Both the position numbers and the translations under genes were made by a program. From contig CM033120.1 in NCBI GenBank assembly GCA_019321725.1, forward strand, positions 3,503,341-3,567,340: a DNA stretch of 64,000 nt. Direction: 5' to 3'. Source of the stretch: Paulownia fortunei. Its lineage: Eukaryota > Streptophyta > Magnoliopsida > Lamiales > Paulowniaceae. The notes beneath the pieces were generated by a model. That model was not told the origin of the DNA, made no database searches, and saw nothing but the letters and a program-made list of their open reading frames with translations. Numbering within the stretch: position 1 is the stretch's first letter; every line of letters starts with the position of its first letter. Positions 37,726-49,398 of the stretch are shown piece after piece.

Positions 37726-40646
37726 TGTGATACCCGAACCTCTAACAACTTACTTGGGCAATGTGATTCATGCATTACATGCTACTTATATGCTAATTTG
37801 CATAAACATTTATAAGGCATCTTATATAGCATTCTTAATCGTTAGACCTCTAATGCTATCACATGATATAAGTAGTTGAAATCTTATAACCTAATTAAGA
37901 AATTCTATATTTAAATAAGAAAAAGAATGGATTGGTTGATATATTGGATATTCATAGGTTATATATTATAATTTTGGAAGTGTTAAAGGTGTTACTAGTA
38001 AGTTTATATGATTCAATTTAATTAGATTGATATGTTTTAAAAGTATACATCCATGGATTAACATACTTGGGATACTGAACATGATATAATATGATTCAGT
38101 GTCATAATACAAGGTCCATATGTGCATATGATTTTTGAAATGCAAAGTAGACAATTATTTAAGAATCGGATGTCAATCAATTTGGAGATCGAATGAACGG
38201 ACATAGGAATTACCTATGGGAATAAATGGTGATTAAGATAGGTTACAAACAAATAAGAATATGTGAGACACACAAGATTAGGGCTGCAAGATAAGGGAGA
38301 AAATCAGATTATATATTACATGCCACCTCATGCTTTCTTATTAAGCTTAAGCTAACATCTCAAGCTAACACCTCAAACCCTTCACCCTTAAGCCACGACC
38401 AGACCTTAATTTCAACCATTTTCATATTCCAAACACACACCTTAAGGTATCCAAGTGCTCCAAATTGATTCCAAGTTGAAATAAAAGCAAGAAAAGCAAA
38501 GGAGAAGTGATTATCATCAAGTTTAACCTCAAAATCTGCATAAGTAACACTTATCTACGATTTTGCCTTTGGTTTTTAGATTATTATGAATGGTTTTGTT
38601 GTTTACTAAGCTTTAAATATATCTTATAAAAGTGTTAGAAAGCTTTTAGTTAGACTTTGGTGCACAAAAAAAGGGTTTTTGATGACAAACACTTAATAGG
38701 GAATACTTGTGGCAGAAACTGTCACCTTACTATTTTCTTGTGTTTTAGGATTCAAAAGTGTATGGTATGTTGAATAAAACCTATAATTATCATCATATAC
38801 ATGTTTATATATGGGTTAATAGTATTGGAATAAATTTTCATCGGTTAGAAATTGAAATATGGCATGATATTGAAGAGATGCTCAAAATTATCACCATCAA
38901 ATTTCAGATTCTGTCCTATGTGAAGTGGACTAGTTTTACAGTATTAAATCCATTAGTTTTGGAAAGGATATAACCTGGTTATCTCTTTTTATATGTTATA
39001 TAAGTGTGGTGAAAATTTGGGAGTGATTGAATATACTTAAGGGTGCCAAAACCATTAATGTCATTAAGTGCGTAAAATTGTCGTGGTAGGAAAAATATGT
39101 TTCAGTATGCTGTGAAAGGAGCTAAACTTGGGAAGCTATATCCGTGAGTTTTAGTCATTCTATGACATGGTTACATTTTTTTTATATTAGATAAGTGTGA
39201 TAAAAATTGTGGAGTGAATGAATATGTCTAAAGGTGTCAAAATCATCATGCAAATTAATGTGAAGTGGTGAATCTGTCCCATTTGGTTCATTAACATGTT
39301 CCAGCATAGATGTGGTGTATTTGATCCCTAACATTTAGGGAAATGTTGTAAGAGTTATAATACATCAATTAAGTGAGGTTAGTATATATTTAAGATGTGG
39401 AACAAAGGTACGTAGAAGGTTGTATTTGGTTATAGCTTTTAAGTGGTAAGATTGTTCAGTTAAATTGAGATTCAATATCTTTATACTACATTAGGTATAA
39501 TGAACTTGTTAATTGAGGATGGTGATTGATATCTTGTATTTTTATAGATTGTTTCACATCTAGGGTTGGGGAGTAATATTTAAGAAACCTAAAAGTAACA
39601 CACAATCGATCAAAAGTAAGTAAAGATTCATTTGCAACTACAATGCATACACATAGTAGATGTGTGAATTATATGTAATATCATAAATCATATGTGCATA
39701 GTAGATGGCTCTTCATTGAGCATACAAACATGGGCATTGTCATTGGCACGTGCATGCATCATATACGAGCATTGTGATAAATCTTGCATTGCACGGCATG
39801 ATTCTGAGAAAGGAAAATATTTTACTGACCACTACTAGTGCATCGAAGCGTGCATGGATTTGCATGGTTGTATGCATGGATTTGCAGGTTCGTGTGCATG
39901 AATTTGCATGCTTTTATGATTATTGGCCATTGGATTATGGCGATGTGCATAGCTCTTTTCCGGTACATGGGATAATAGCATTGGTCAGGGACCCAAGAAA
40001 GAAATAATTTTGAGAGAAATATTTTGATGCATGGAATTGCATTGTGGACATAGCATTTTGAGATACATGACTTGATATTGTGGATTATTCTTTAACATAC
40101 ATAATCTTTACTTGCTGAGCGTTAGCTCATATAGTTTATGCATTGTAGGTGAGTTTGGTGATACTTGATACCATGGACTTATTGGGTAAGCTGTTGGGGT
40201 TCCTACAGGTTCTGAGGATCAGTGTACATAGATGACGATATGTTGGGTTGTGTTGCGGGCATATTCTAATTTTTACATTCATTATTATTATGTAAATTGC
40301 TGACTATATATAAAGGGCTACAAGATGCAAAATGTCCTTACTTCTTCCGAAAGTAAAAGCTATTATTTTTATTTTTGAGTCTCTCATATTATAACTTTGG
40401 GATGTCGTGTTCTATATAACTCTTGAAATTTGATAGTAAATCAGCCTGAGAATAGCGTGACTGTAATAGGTGTTGTGTTTTTATATAAATGGTGATTTTT
40501 CTATATAAAAGGTTATATGTGTGAAAACACTATTTCTCAAAGTACTACATATGACAAAAGTAAATATATATATATATACACACATGCGCTACATTGTCAA
40601 AATTATTGTTATACCAATATCTATATTTAGTGTTGGGGGTGTTACA
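37726..40646 (+). mobile_element. 5' LTR of a chromodomain gypsy element (element C)
   Basis: A 2921-bp LTR in plus orientation, starting TGTGATACCCGAACCTC and ending TTGGGGGTGTTACA, followed after GAG by a primer binding site. It shares blocks with the LTRs at 1736-3406 and 4347-6897 (for example GAGCGTTAGCTCATATAGTT, TGCATTGTAGGTGAG at about 40117-40152). It is the longest and best defined copy of the family here. Its first 1.04 kb is repeated in inverted orientation at 41281-42318. Confidence 0.82.
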
Positions 40647-40649
40647 GAG

Positions 40650-40662
40650 TGGTATCAGAGCC
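40650..40662 (+). other. Primer binding site of element C
   Basis: TGGTATCAGAGCC, complementary to the 3' end of initiator Met tRNA, three bases after the LTR. Confidence 0.85.
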
Positions 40663-41280
40663 CGATTTGTGGTTCTATAGACTGTCCATGTACATGATCT
40701 TTAAAACTGATGGAGCACAACCATGCTAGTAAGTTTTATTTGTTGTATAATTTATATTGTATTTCATGAATAATATTGGCCATGTGTTTTAAGATTTTGT
40801 ATAAAATAATATTGAGGCAGACTCATCAGTAATAACAGGTATAAAATTTATATTTGGTATTCTATCTTTGGAGCTACATATTCTCTATTATCCATTAAGT
40901 ATCTAATAAGACTAGATAGGGTACTTGATATATATATGAGTTCAATTACAATGTTTTAATTCCATATAGAAGTTCAAGATCAACTAATTAGATTTTAAGA
41001 GCTCTAGGTTAATTTTGTTATATTGGTTAGGATTATGATATAACCTTCTGTGTTGATTGATTTATTAAGAATTATGCATTATGAATTATTCTAGGATTAT
41101 TAAGACTTTTAAATTTTAGGTGATGAAAATTTAGAAATTTTATGGAGACTAAAGTAGAAAAATATTTACTATTTGTAGAAAATAAAGAAGATTGTCAAAT
41201 TATAATTTTTTACAATATGAAAAAGAGTAGTAAGAAAGAGTTATTCTAATCTCTCTTTTAGTTTATCATATACACCTTTT
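40663..41280 (+). other. Leader remnant of element C
   Basis: AT-rich sequence after the PBS, of the kind that precedes gag in this family. No gag start is present; it stops where the inverted LTR piece begins. Confidence 0.5.
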
Positions 41281-42318
41281 ACCATACACTTTTGAAGCCT
41301 AAAACACAAGAAAATAGTAAGGTGACAGTTTCTGCCATAAGTATTTCCTAGTAAGTATTTGTCATCAAAAACCCTTTCTTTGTGTACCAAAGTCTAATAA
41401 AAACTTCCTAACACTTTTATAAGAGATATTGAAAGCTTAGTAAACAATAAAACCATTCAGAATAATCTGAAACTAAAGGCAAAACCATAAATAAGTGTTA
41501 CCTATGCAGATTTTGAGGTTAAACTTGATGGTAATCACTTATCCTTTGCTTTTCTTACTTTTATTTCAACTTGGAAACAATTTGGAGCACTTGGATACCT
41601 TAAGGTGTGTGTTTGGAAGATGAAAATGGCTGAAATGAAGGTCTGGTCGTGGCTTAAGGGTAAAGGGTTTGATGTATTAGTTTGAGATGTTAGCTTAAGC
41701 TTAATAAGAAAGCATGAGGTGGCATGTAATTGTATAATCTAATTTTTTTCCTTATCGTGCAGCCCTAATCTTGTGTGTCTCACATATTCTTATTTGGTTG
41801 CAACCTATCTTAATCACCATTCATTCCCATAGGTAATTCATATGTCCGTTCATTCGATCTCCAACACGATTGACATTCGATTCTTAAATGATTGTCTACT
41901 TTGTATTTTTAAATCATATGCATATATGGACCTTGTATTATGACACTTAATCATATTATATCACGTCCAATATCCCAAATATGTTAATCCATGGATGTAT
42001 ACTTTTAAAACACCTCGATCTAATTAAATCGAATCATATAAACTTACTAGTAGCACCTTTAACACTTACAAAATTATAACATATAACCTATGAATATTCA
42101 ATATATCGACCAATCTATTCTTTTTCTTATTTAAATATTGAATTTCTTATTTAGGTTATAAGATCTCAACCACTTATATCATGTGATAGCATTAGAGGTC
42201 TACGATTAAGAATGCTATATAAGATGTCATGTAAATATTAATGCAAATTAGCGTATAAGTAGTATGTAATGCATGAATCACATTGGTTAAATGAGTTACG
42301 AGAGGTTCGGGTATCGCA
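41281..42318 (-). mobile_element. Truncated 3' LTR of element D, inverted relative to element C
   Basis: On the minus strand it starts TGCGATACCCGAACCTC at 42318 and matches 37726-38767 at roughly 90% by eye until AGTGTATGGTA, where homology stops (38767 / 41281). A purine tract (AGGAGGGGAGGA, 42319-42330) precedes it. Confidence 0.82.
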
Positions 42319-42330
42319 TCCTCCCCTCCT

Positions 42331-43135
42331 TATAAAAATTTCATCCCCGAAATTTCACTTACCGAAAAAGTTCAGAATATTTAGTTCTCTTTTCATCCTC
42401 CATTTCCCAAATAGCTTCTTTTGTTGATTGACTTCTACTTTGTCCTTTAACTAATGAGATATTCTTATTTTGAAGTTACTTTACATCCCTTACTAGAATC
42501 TCTATAGGTCTTTATTCATATCTCCGACCTCAATTTAGTTCTATTGGTCCCTTTTCAATAGATGATATAGATTCATGATATACTTCCTTAAAATGAACAC
42601 ATGAAACACATTGTGAACTCGAGACATTGATGCAAAAAGGTCGAGTTTACAGACAATCTTCCCAATTATCTCAGTAATGTAAAATAAATCAGTGTACCTA
42701 TGATCAAGTTTGTGTGTAACATCCCAAAAAAAAAAAATCCCAAGCCGCATAATCCATCTCATTGGAGACACCTTCAAAAAATTGATCCCCTATCATAAAT
42801 TGCAATGATATTTCTCTTTAATCTGCATAACTCTAGGGTCACCTCTAACTAGTTTCCATACATTAGCAATTTGTTCTACCACTTCTATCATTTCTCAAAC
42901 CATATTCAACCTAAAAGAACACCAATTTCATTTCAATAAAATGATGACCTAAATTTTCTATTATACAGTGCCTCATAGAGAACCATCCCAAGTAGCCTTA
43001 TCACTGTTGTGATAAGAAATTCCTCCCAAGAAATAATTTTCTCAATTGACATCAATAATCTAATGCACAATCTCTAAGCAAAGCCTAATTTGTTTGTCCT
43101 GGTTGCCCATTGATGCATGGATGATCACAATACTA
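42331..43135 (-). pseudogene. Integrase core end, C-terminus and chromodomain relic of element D
   Basis: Minus strand. 42541-42777 is an open piece with VSPMRWIMRLG, then a YTDLFYITEIIGKIVCKL stretch and MSRVHNVFHVFILRKY, the counterpart of the piece at 3447-3833. Below it (42530-42340) chromodomain traces remain without an open frame. Upstream, about 43128-42965, a degraded FHASMGNQDKQIRLC corresponds to the HPQTDGQSER segment of the integrase core. It is inactive. Confidence 0.75.
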
Positions 43136-44500
43136 AAATATAATTTTGTTCCTAATACTTAATGTAAGATCTTCTAGGAAGTAGACAAAGACCTTAAATC
43201 TACATCAGAACTAATAAACACTAATAAACCATAAAGTCTAACTGCTTTCTATACATTTATCTTTCCATAGATTTCCATGGAATACCTAAGGTAAATTGAG
43301 AGAGAATGAGCATATTCAGATAACCTATGAACAATAACCCAATTCTATTATCATGTACAAAATTTCTGAATGTCTTCCCATTTCCGCCTGAAAATAAAAG
43401 CAAACTAAGTCATTCCAATATATAAACTTTTACATATATCCCTTTTTTTGCAGCAAACCAAATATTAACGATATATTCCATAATAGCTCGTCAAGTATCC
43501 GATATCTGTACATTTTCTTGAGATCACAAACATCATTCATACCACTAAATAAAACAAATAAAAAGGTACATAATCATCACATAAAACTTAGTCTTCTAAT
43601 TTCATATCCCTCATTTTTGCACCTATCTCTTATTAAGTGATTATAATCACTTATCACAAAAATCTATTTAAGTGACTTTTCTACCTTTCATCTTAATCCT
43701 AACATTTCATCGACCTTATTTTGAGCATTTGAAATTGGATCAAACAAAATTAGTCTTACCAAAATATTAATAAATAGATAATTCACCACTTACTCTAATT
43801 CATCCTCTATACAACCTTCAACTCCCATAATAGTTTATGATGTAAAGTTTGTTTGAATATTAGTCTATTGAGATATTTCATTCCAATGACATCTATTTTT
43901 ATATGGATCATACAATATATTCAGTTATTAATAATATATATCCTTTCTTCAGGTTCAACTCCTTTTAAGTATATAGATATTTCAAGTACTTCGATTTTGT
44001 AATGTCACATATAGTATTACATAAATAATCTAATTAACTCAAAGAATGTCGAGTAATTTTTCTATATTATATCAAACATATACCAAAACACAATGAGATA
44101 AACTACTATACACAATAAATAACTTATATCTAAAGTTGGAGTCACTATTGAAGCTCAATTCAATTCTCTTTAAGTAATTATAAATTTCTTCCTACTTAGC
44201 GAACCATTCAAATTTTATATACTTGTATGTATGATGAAATAAAGCAGTAACAACTAAGAAGAAATTTTTGACTGGATACCCAATAATATCACTAACCCAG
44301 AAAATATTTCTTATTTCTATCACATTTATTGGTCTTCTCTATTTCAGTACAATCTCGAAGTTTTGAATAGTTACAGGGACAACTTTTTAAGAAAATTACT
44401 AGTACCAAAATAAATATTGTATTACATAATCGAAAGATCACATTTACTAAATCGAACAAATAATTTATACTTCCTTAAAGTTTTCAAGATCATATTTGAA
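43136..44500 (-). other. Decayed pol interior of element D
   Basis: Expected to hold RNase H and integrase N-terminal sequence by position, but I could not read convincing motifs. AT-rich with many stops. Confidence 0.35.
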
Positions 44501-44700
44501 AGATTAATCATATTTCTCCTCATTATACACTAAGATATCATCAATGAATATCACCTCAAACATACCCATATTGAATCATCAAATACATTATTTATCATGT
44601 ATATCAAAATAATTAAAGCATTAGTCAACCCAATGGTACAACAAGAAATTCATAATTAATTCAAACTTAAAATCATTCCTCAATATCTCAGTAGCTCATC
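44500..44700 (-). pseudogene. Ty3/gypsy reverse transcriptase active-site fragment
   Basis: On the minus strand one reads PLGLTNAL (family PFGLTNAP) at about 44633, then with one frame change VIFIDDILVYNEE at about 44555-44515, which contains the YxDD-type catalytic aspartates as FIDD. Stops flank it. This fixes the order RT, then integrase, then LTR for element D. Confidence 0.75.
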
Positions 44701-44859
44701 TTAATTACAAATTATTACTCAATTCAGTTGTAATAAAAAAAATTCATAACCTCAAGATTCATCTTTCTTGTAGGTAAATATGAAGTGGAGCTTGTTTAGG
44801 AGAATTACTAAACCTTAATACCTTGCCCAACATTATAATAATATCACTTAAATATCAAA

Positions 44860-45748
44860 AGAAAACAGGAATAGAATAGTGAGTTTTTAAGCATTGACCT
44901 TGATATCACATATATTATTCTCATATCTAAATTCAAAATTTACCAAGATCCCATGTGACGTAACTTCAAATTATAGAGCCCGCTAATAGTATGCTAGTTT
45001 TCCAAAAAAATAAATAGAAATAGCACAAACTTAACTTATCTTCTTAAGAATATTAAGTTCAAACCTTGTACACTTCTCCTCAATTAGAACACTAAGTTCT
45101 TAAGAATTCCTGCTATGAAAATATCGCAAAGAAACCTGAATAGAATAGCAAGTACTTACGAATAGGCCTTAATAGCACAAGTACAATTTTCATCACTTAA
45201 TTCGAGCTCTACCAAGAAACCTTATAATATAAATACAACTTCACCACATAAAATTAATTTCACAAACATATCCTAAACACTTAAAAATCTAAGTTTATTT
45301 CTTGTACACTTCTCTATAAATAAAACATTAACTTCAAATGAATTCCTACTTTAGAAATATTGCAAGGAAGCGTGATTAGAATAATAAGTTCTTAAGAATA
45401 AACCTCAATGACTATCTTCACATCTAAACTCAAACTCTACCAAGATTCTTTATAACATAATTACAATTATAACTTAAAATTACTGCCCATAATAATTTTC
45501 CTAAAATTAAGAAATATTACAAATGTAACTTAACTTCAAAGTAATACTAATTGCATATGTTACATACTTCTCAGTCAATAGAATACTAGCTCCTTAAAAT
45601 CTCAAACCTCGAAATATCGCAACACCACCTAACCAGAACACCAAGTTCTTAATAGCATAAATACTATCTTCATATCCGAACTCAAAATCTAACAAGGAAC
45701 CTTGCAAGATAACTGTAATTATTTCACTTAAAACCATGTAAGATAACT
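44860..45748. repeat. One unit of the 860-bp satellite, next to element D
   Basis: Matches the first unit of the array at 7215-8270, including the extra segment absent from later array units (45120-45400 with 7450-7700). It ends at about 45748 within the phrase ACCATGTAAGATAACT, also present at 11489-11505. Beyond it the sequence changes to the SGR6-like gene remnant. Confidence 0.82.
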
Positions 45749-47598
45749 AAGCCATAAGGTTCATGTAAATAGAATGTCAAAACAGATCAGAACTCCAAAA
45801 AAAAAAACGAGAGTATGTAGCAGCTCAGGTTAGAATCATAAAATCAGTCTTCATCCTCTCGATTCATCCTCTCGACCCAAAGTGAATAAGTAGTCAAGAA
45901 GCAGATCTCTCCTTTTCAAAAGAAAGGATGTGCCGCTTTCAGCAGCACCAATGACAGCCTGACCAGCATTCCTAAAATCATTCGTTTCACTTCGTTATAA
46001 TTTCTTTAAAAGTAGGTACCTCCTGAATTATCATTTTATATCGGCTCTGTGGAACAAAAAATGCATTACCAAGTGGTAGATGAATTGTGCCCACATCAAA
46101 ATGGTGTAAAATCATGCAGAATAGAACATGACACATGGTAAGGCAATAAACATGTTGTATTTTCTGCTACAACATCATGGACTGGGTCAATCTTTTTGGT
46201 AAGTCTCCTTAAATTTTTCACCTCATTCTTCAACCACCTTGAAAAAAGGTAATAACCTCTTACTTTTATTGTTTCGTTTTCCTACTAAACCTTCTAAGAT
46301 ACATGCAATTCTCAATCATGTGAAATAACTCAGTTTGGATGAATATAACTAGCCATTTCAAAGTGCTGTAGGATGGCGTACGTTAAGAAGACGTGAAAGC
46401 TATTAGTTGTCTGTCAAACAATGCAAAGAAGGTATCATATAAAAACACCTAAGCAAAACATGTCAGAACAGATGCCAGAAGTCAAGGAAAAAACTAGACT
46501 AGTAGTAGTAACCAACTCAGCAAGAAAATATAATAGCAACAGGTCTATATTTTGCAGGTAGAAACTAGGAGTACAACTTCCAAAGTTCCCTGTGGAGTAA
46601 ACTAGGTTCTTTTTATTCCCAACAAAGAAAAAGGCACTTTCAAGCTTAGAAAAAGTACAATACAAGGTTCAGGCACTAGCTGCATTACTGAGACCCTCAA
46701 ACAACACACATGCAAATTGATATAAGGCAGTCTCAATATGGATTTGCTATTATTATTTGTTTTCATTGGAGTCAAAATCATCATGAGAACTTAAGTACTA
46801 TTAATCATAATTCAACCCTAGGAAAGATACGCATCTATGCTTTTAGACCACTGAATGTCAGGACTGAAGATGAATAAATCATTCCAAAAGTTTCACAACC
46901 CTCCTACCACTTGAATAATATCAATTCAAGTATAGGTAGACAACTAAACATTATATAATAGGAAACTCCATAACAAAAACAAACATATTCGTTTTACTCT
47001 TAAATAATATTATTACAACTGTCAAACATAATATCTGACATCCACATTTATATGAGGCCAATGTCACATGATTGGAGAAATACCCAATTATCTTTTCAAA
47101 TATCTTGTCACTGTTTAAAATTTTAGTCTAGTAGTCCTATTCAAACTAGGAAGGCAAACCACTCAACAATAAATAAGAAAAGAAAAAACCTCTGCCATCC
47201 TCATCTCCTTTTAAACATTTCACTTGTACCAAGCAGTCTATCAGCACTCAAAAATTGGTTAGATCCAGTAAACATGCCACATCGATCACATACATGATTC
47301 AATAGTAGACAACTTCCAAGCAGTTAAGGAATTGAAAGAATATGCTTCATATGAAGCGAACAAGCATATGCTTCTCTATTATCAAATACATGTCTTTACA
47401 CTACATAAGTTTCAAGAAGCTAGTGAATTAAAAGAATAATGTTTCAAGAATGCAAATTTAGGCTACATCAAGAAAATAGATAATACATATATACATTCAG
47501 ACACAGACATATATTCAGAGGAGCCAAAGTGGCATGAACATCATCTGATTCTTTCAATTTAGCTCTATCAGAAAAGAATGACAGAATCCTGCAATGGA

Positions 47599-48447
47599 GC
47601 CTGCGTTATTTAGAATGAGAGATAATAAGAGCATCAGTACTTAGTAGCATATTTATTTGCATATGATTCCACATACGATATTGAACTCAAACACGAGATA
47701 GAGAATTTGTTTTCAAACTACAAGCAACCTATACGTGATAGCACACTTGGAATACATCAATGACCAGGTTTGCAAGGCTGCATATATATCCAAATGTTAA
47801 ATATAGCAATTTTTTGGGTCCCCTCCATTTCTTCAGACATGATTGCAATATCAAATGTTATAAAACTCACATATGAAAAACTACTACTTCAATGACTATC
47901 AAAATTGTTGTCAATCATCATCATGACACCTTACATATACAGTTAATATAAGATACTGCACATGACAATTAGATATGTAGAAATTTTGATTCCATAAAAT
48001 TTTACCAATATGTAATAGACTGTAGAAGCCAGAATTAACTCATAAGCACCCAAGCATATACCTTTTGAAGATAATATCAGCAACATTATCAAGAATGTCT
48101 TTTAGATTATCTAGAACTGTGTCCAAGTAGGACACAGCAACCTGGGTGTTAATACAACAGCGTCATAAGCATCATTTACTCAATAGGATCGGCTTAACAA
48201 AACTTTTGTTCCCAAGAGTTGAGTTGAACGAAGCATGAATAAGTAGCATTTTAAGTGGGAGAATGATTACCAATCCCATGGCCTTTGCCAAAACAAGCTT
48301 ATTCACTAGCAAAGTAATATTAGCTTGCATGTATAAATCAATCTTAGCACGAACATAGGTTCTATCGTGTGCTTTCTACATCAAAATGACAAGGCACCTA
48401 CACTACGAAAGACTGACTAATTTCAGCTTGCAGTCACACCGTCTAAA
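47599..48447. repeat. End of left contig, repeated after the gap
   Basis: 849 bases that reappear at 48548-49398. Apparent differences are single-base changes in run length (for example TTAAAT/TTAAT, TTTTTTGGG/TTTTTTGG, GTTAAT/GTTAAAT). It includes second copies of two SGR6-like exons (48062-48141, 48271-48375). Confidence 0.93.
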
Positions 48448-48547
48448 NNNNNNNNNNNNNNNNNNNNNNNNNNNNNNNNNNNNNNNNNNNNNNNNNNNNN
48501 NNNNNNNNNNNNNNNNNNNNNNNNNNNNNNNNNNNNNNNNNNNNNNN
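48448..48547. other. Assembly gap of exactly 100 N
   Basis: One hundred N, the conventional placeholder for a gap of unknown size. Because the flanking 850 bases overlap, the real gap is probably negative. Confidence 0.97.
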
Positions 48548-49398
48548 GCCCTGCGTTATTTTAGAATGAGAGATAATAAGAGCATCAGTACTTAGTAGCA
48601 TATTTATTTGCATATGATTCCACATACGATATTGAACTCAAACACGAGATAGAGAATTTGTTTTCAAACTACAAGCAACCTATACGTGATAGCACACTTG
48701 GAATACATCAATGACCAGGTTTGCAAGGCTGCATATATATCCAAATGTTAATATAGCAATTTTTTGGTCCCCTCCATTTCTTCAGACATGATTGCAATAT
48801 CAAATGTTATAAAACTCACATATGAAAAACTACTACTTCAATGACTATCAAAATTGTTGTCAATCATCATCATGACACCTTACATATACAGTTAAATATA
48901 AGATACTGCACATGACAATTAGATATGTAGAAATTTTGATTCCATAAAATTTTACCAATATGTAATAGACTGTAGAAGCCAGAATTAACTCATAAGCACC
49001 CAAGCATATACCTTTTGAAGATAATATCAGCAACATTATCAAGAATGTCTTTTAGATTATCTAGAACTGTGTCCAAGTAGGACACAGCAACCTGGGTGTT
49101 AATACAACAGCGTCATAAGCATCATTTACTCAATAGGATCGGCTTAACAAAAACTTTTGTTCCCAAGAGTTGAGTTGAACGAAGCATGAATAAGTAGCAT
49201 TTTAAGTGGGAGAATGATTACCAATCCCATGGCCTTTGCCAAAACAAGCTTATTCACTAGCAAAGTAATATTAGCTTGCATGTATAAATCAATCTTAGCA
49301 CGAACATAGGTTCTATCGTGTGCTTTCTACATCAAAATGACAAGGCACCTACACTACGAAAGACTGACTAATTTCAGCTTGCAGTCACACCGTCTAAA
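48548..49398. repeat. Start of right contig, overlaps the left contig
   Basis: 851 bases equivalent to 47599-48447, ending at the same phrase CACACCGTCTAAA that ends the left contig. See the gap entry. Confidence 0.93.

Noticed and set aside
40650..40662. tRNA gene
   Set aside because: Only the short complement of the tRNA 3' end is present, as expected of a primer binding site; no cloverleaf follows.
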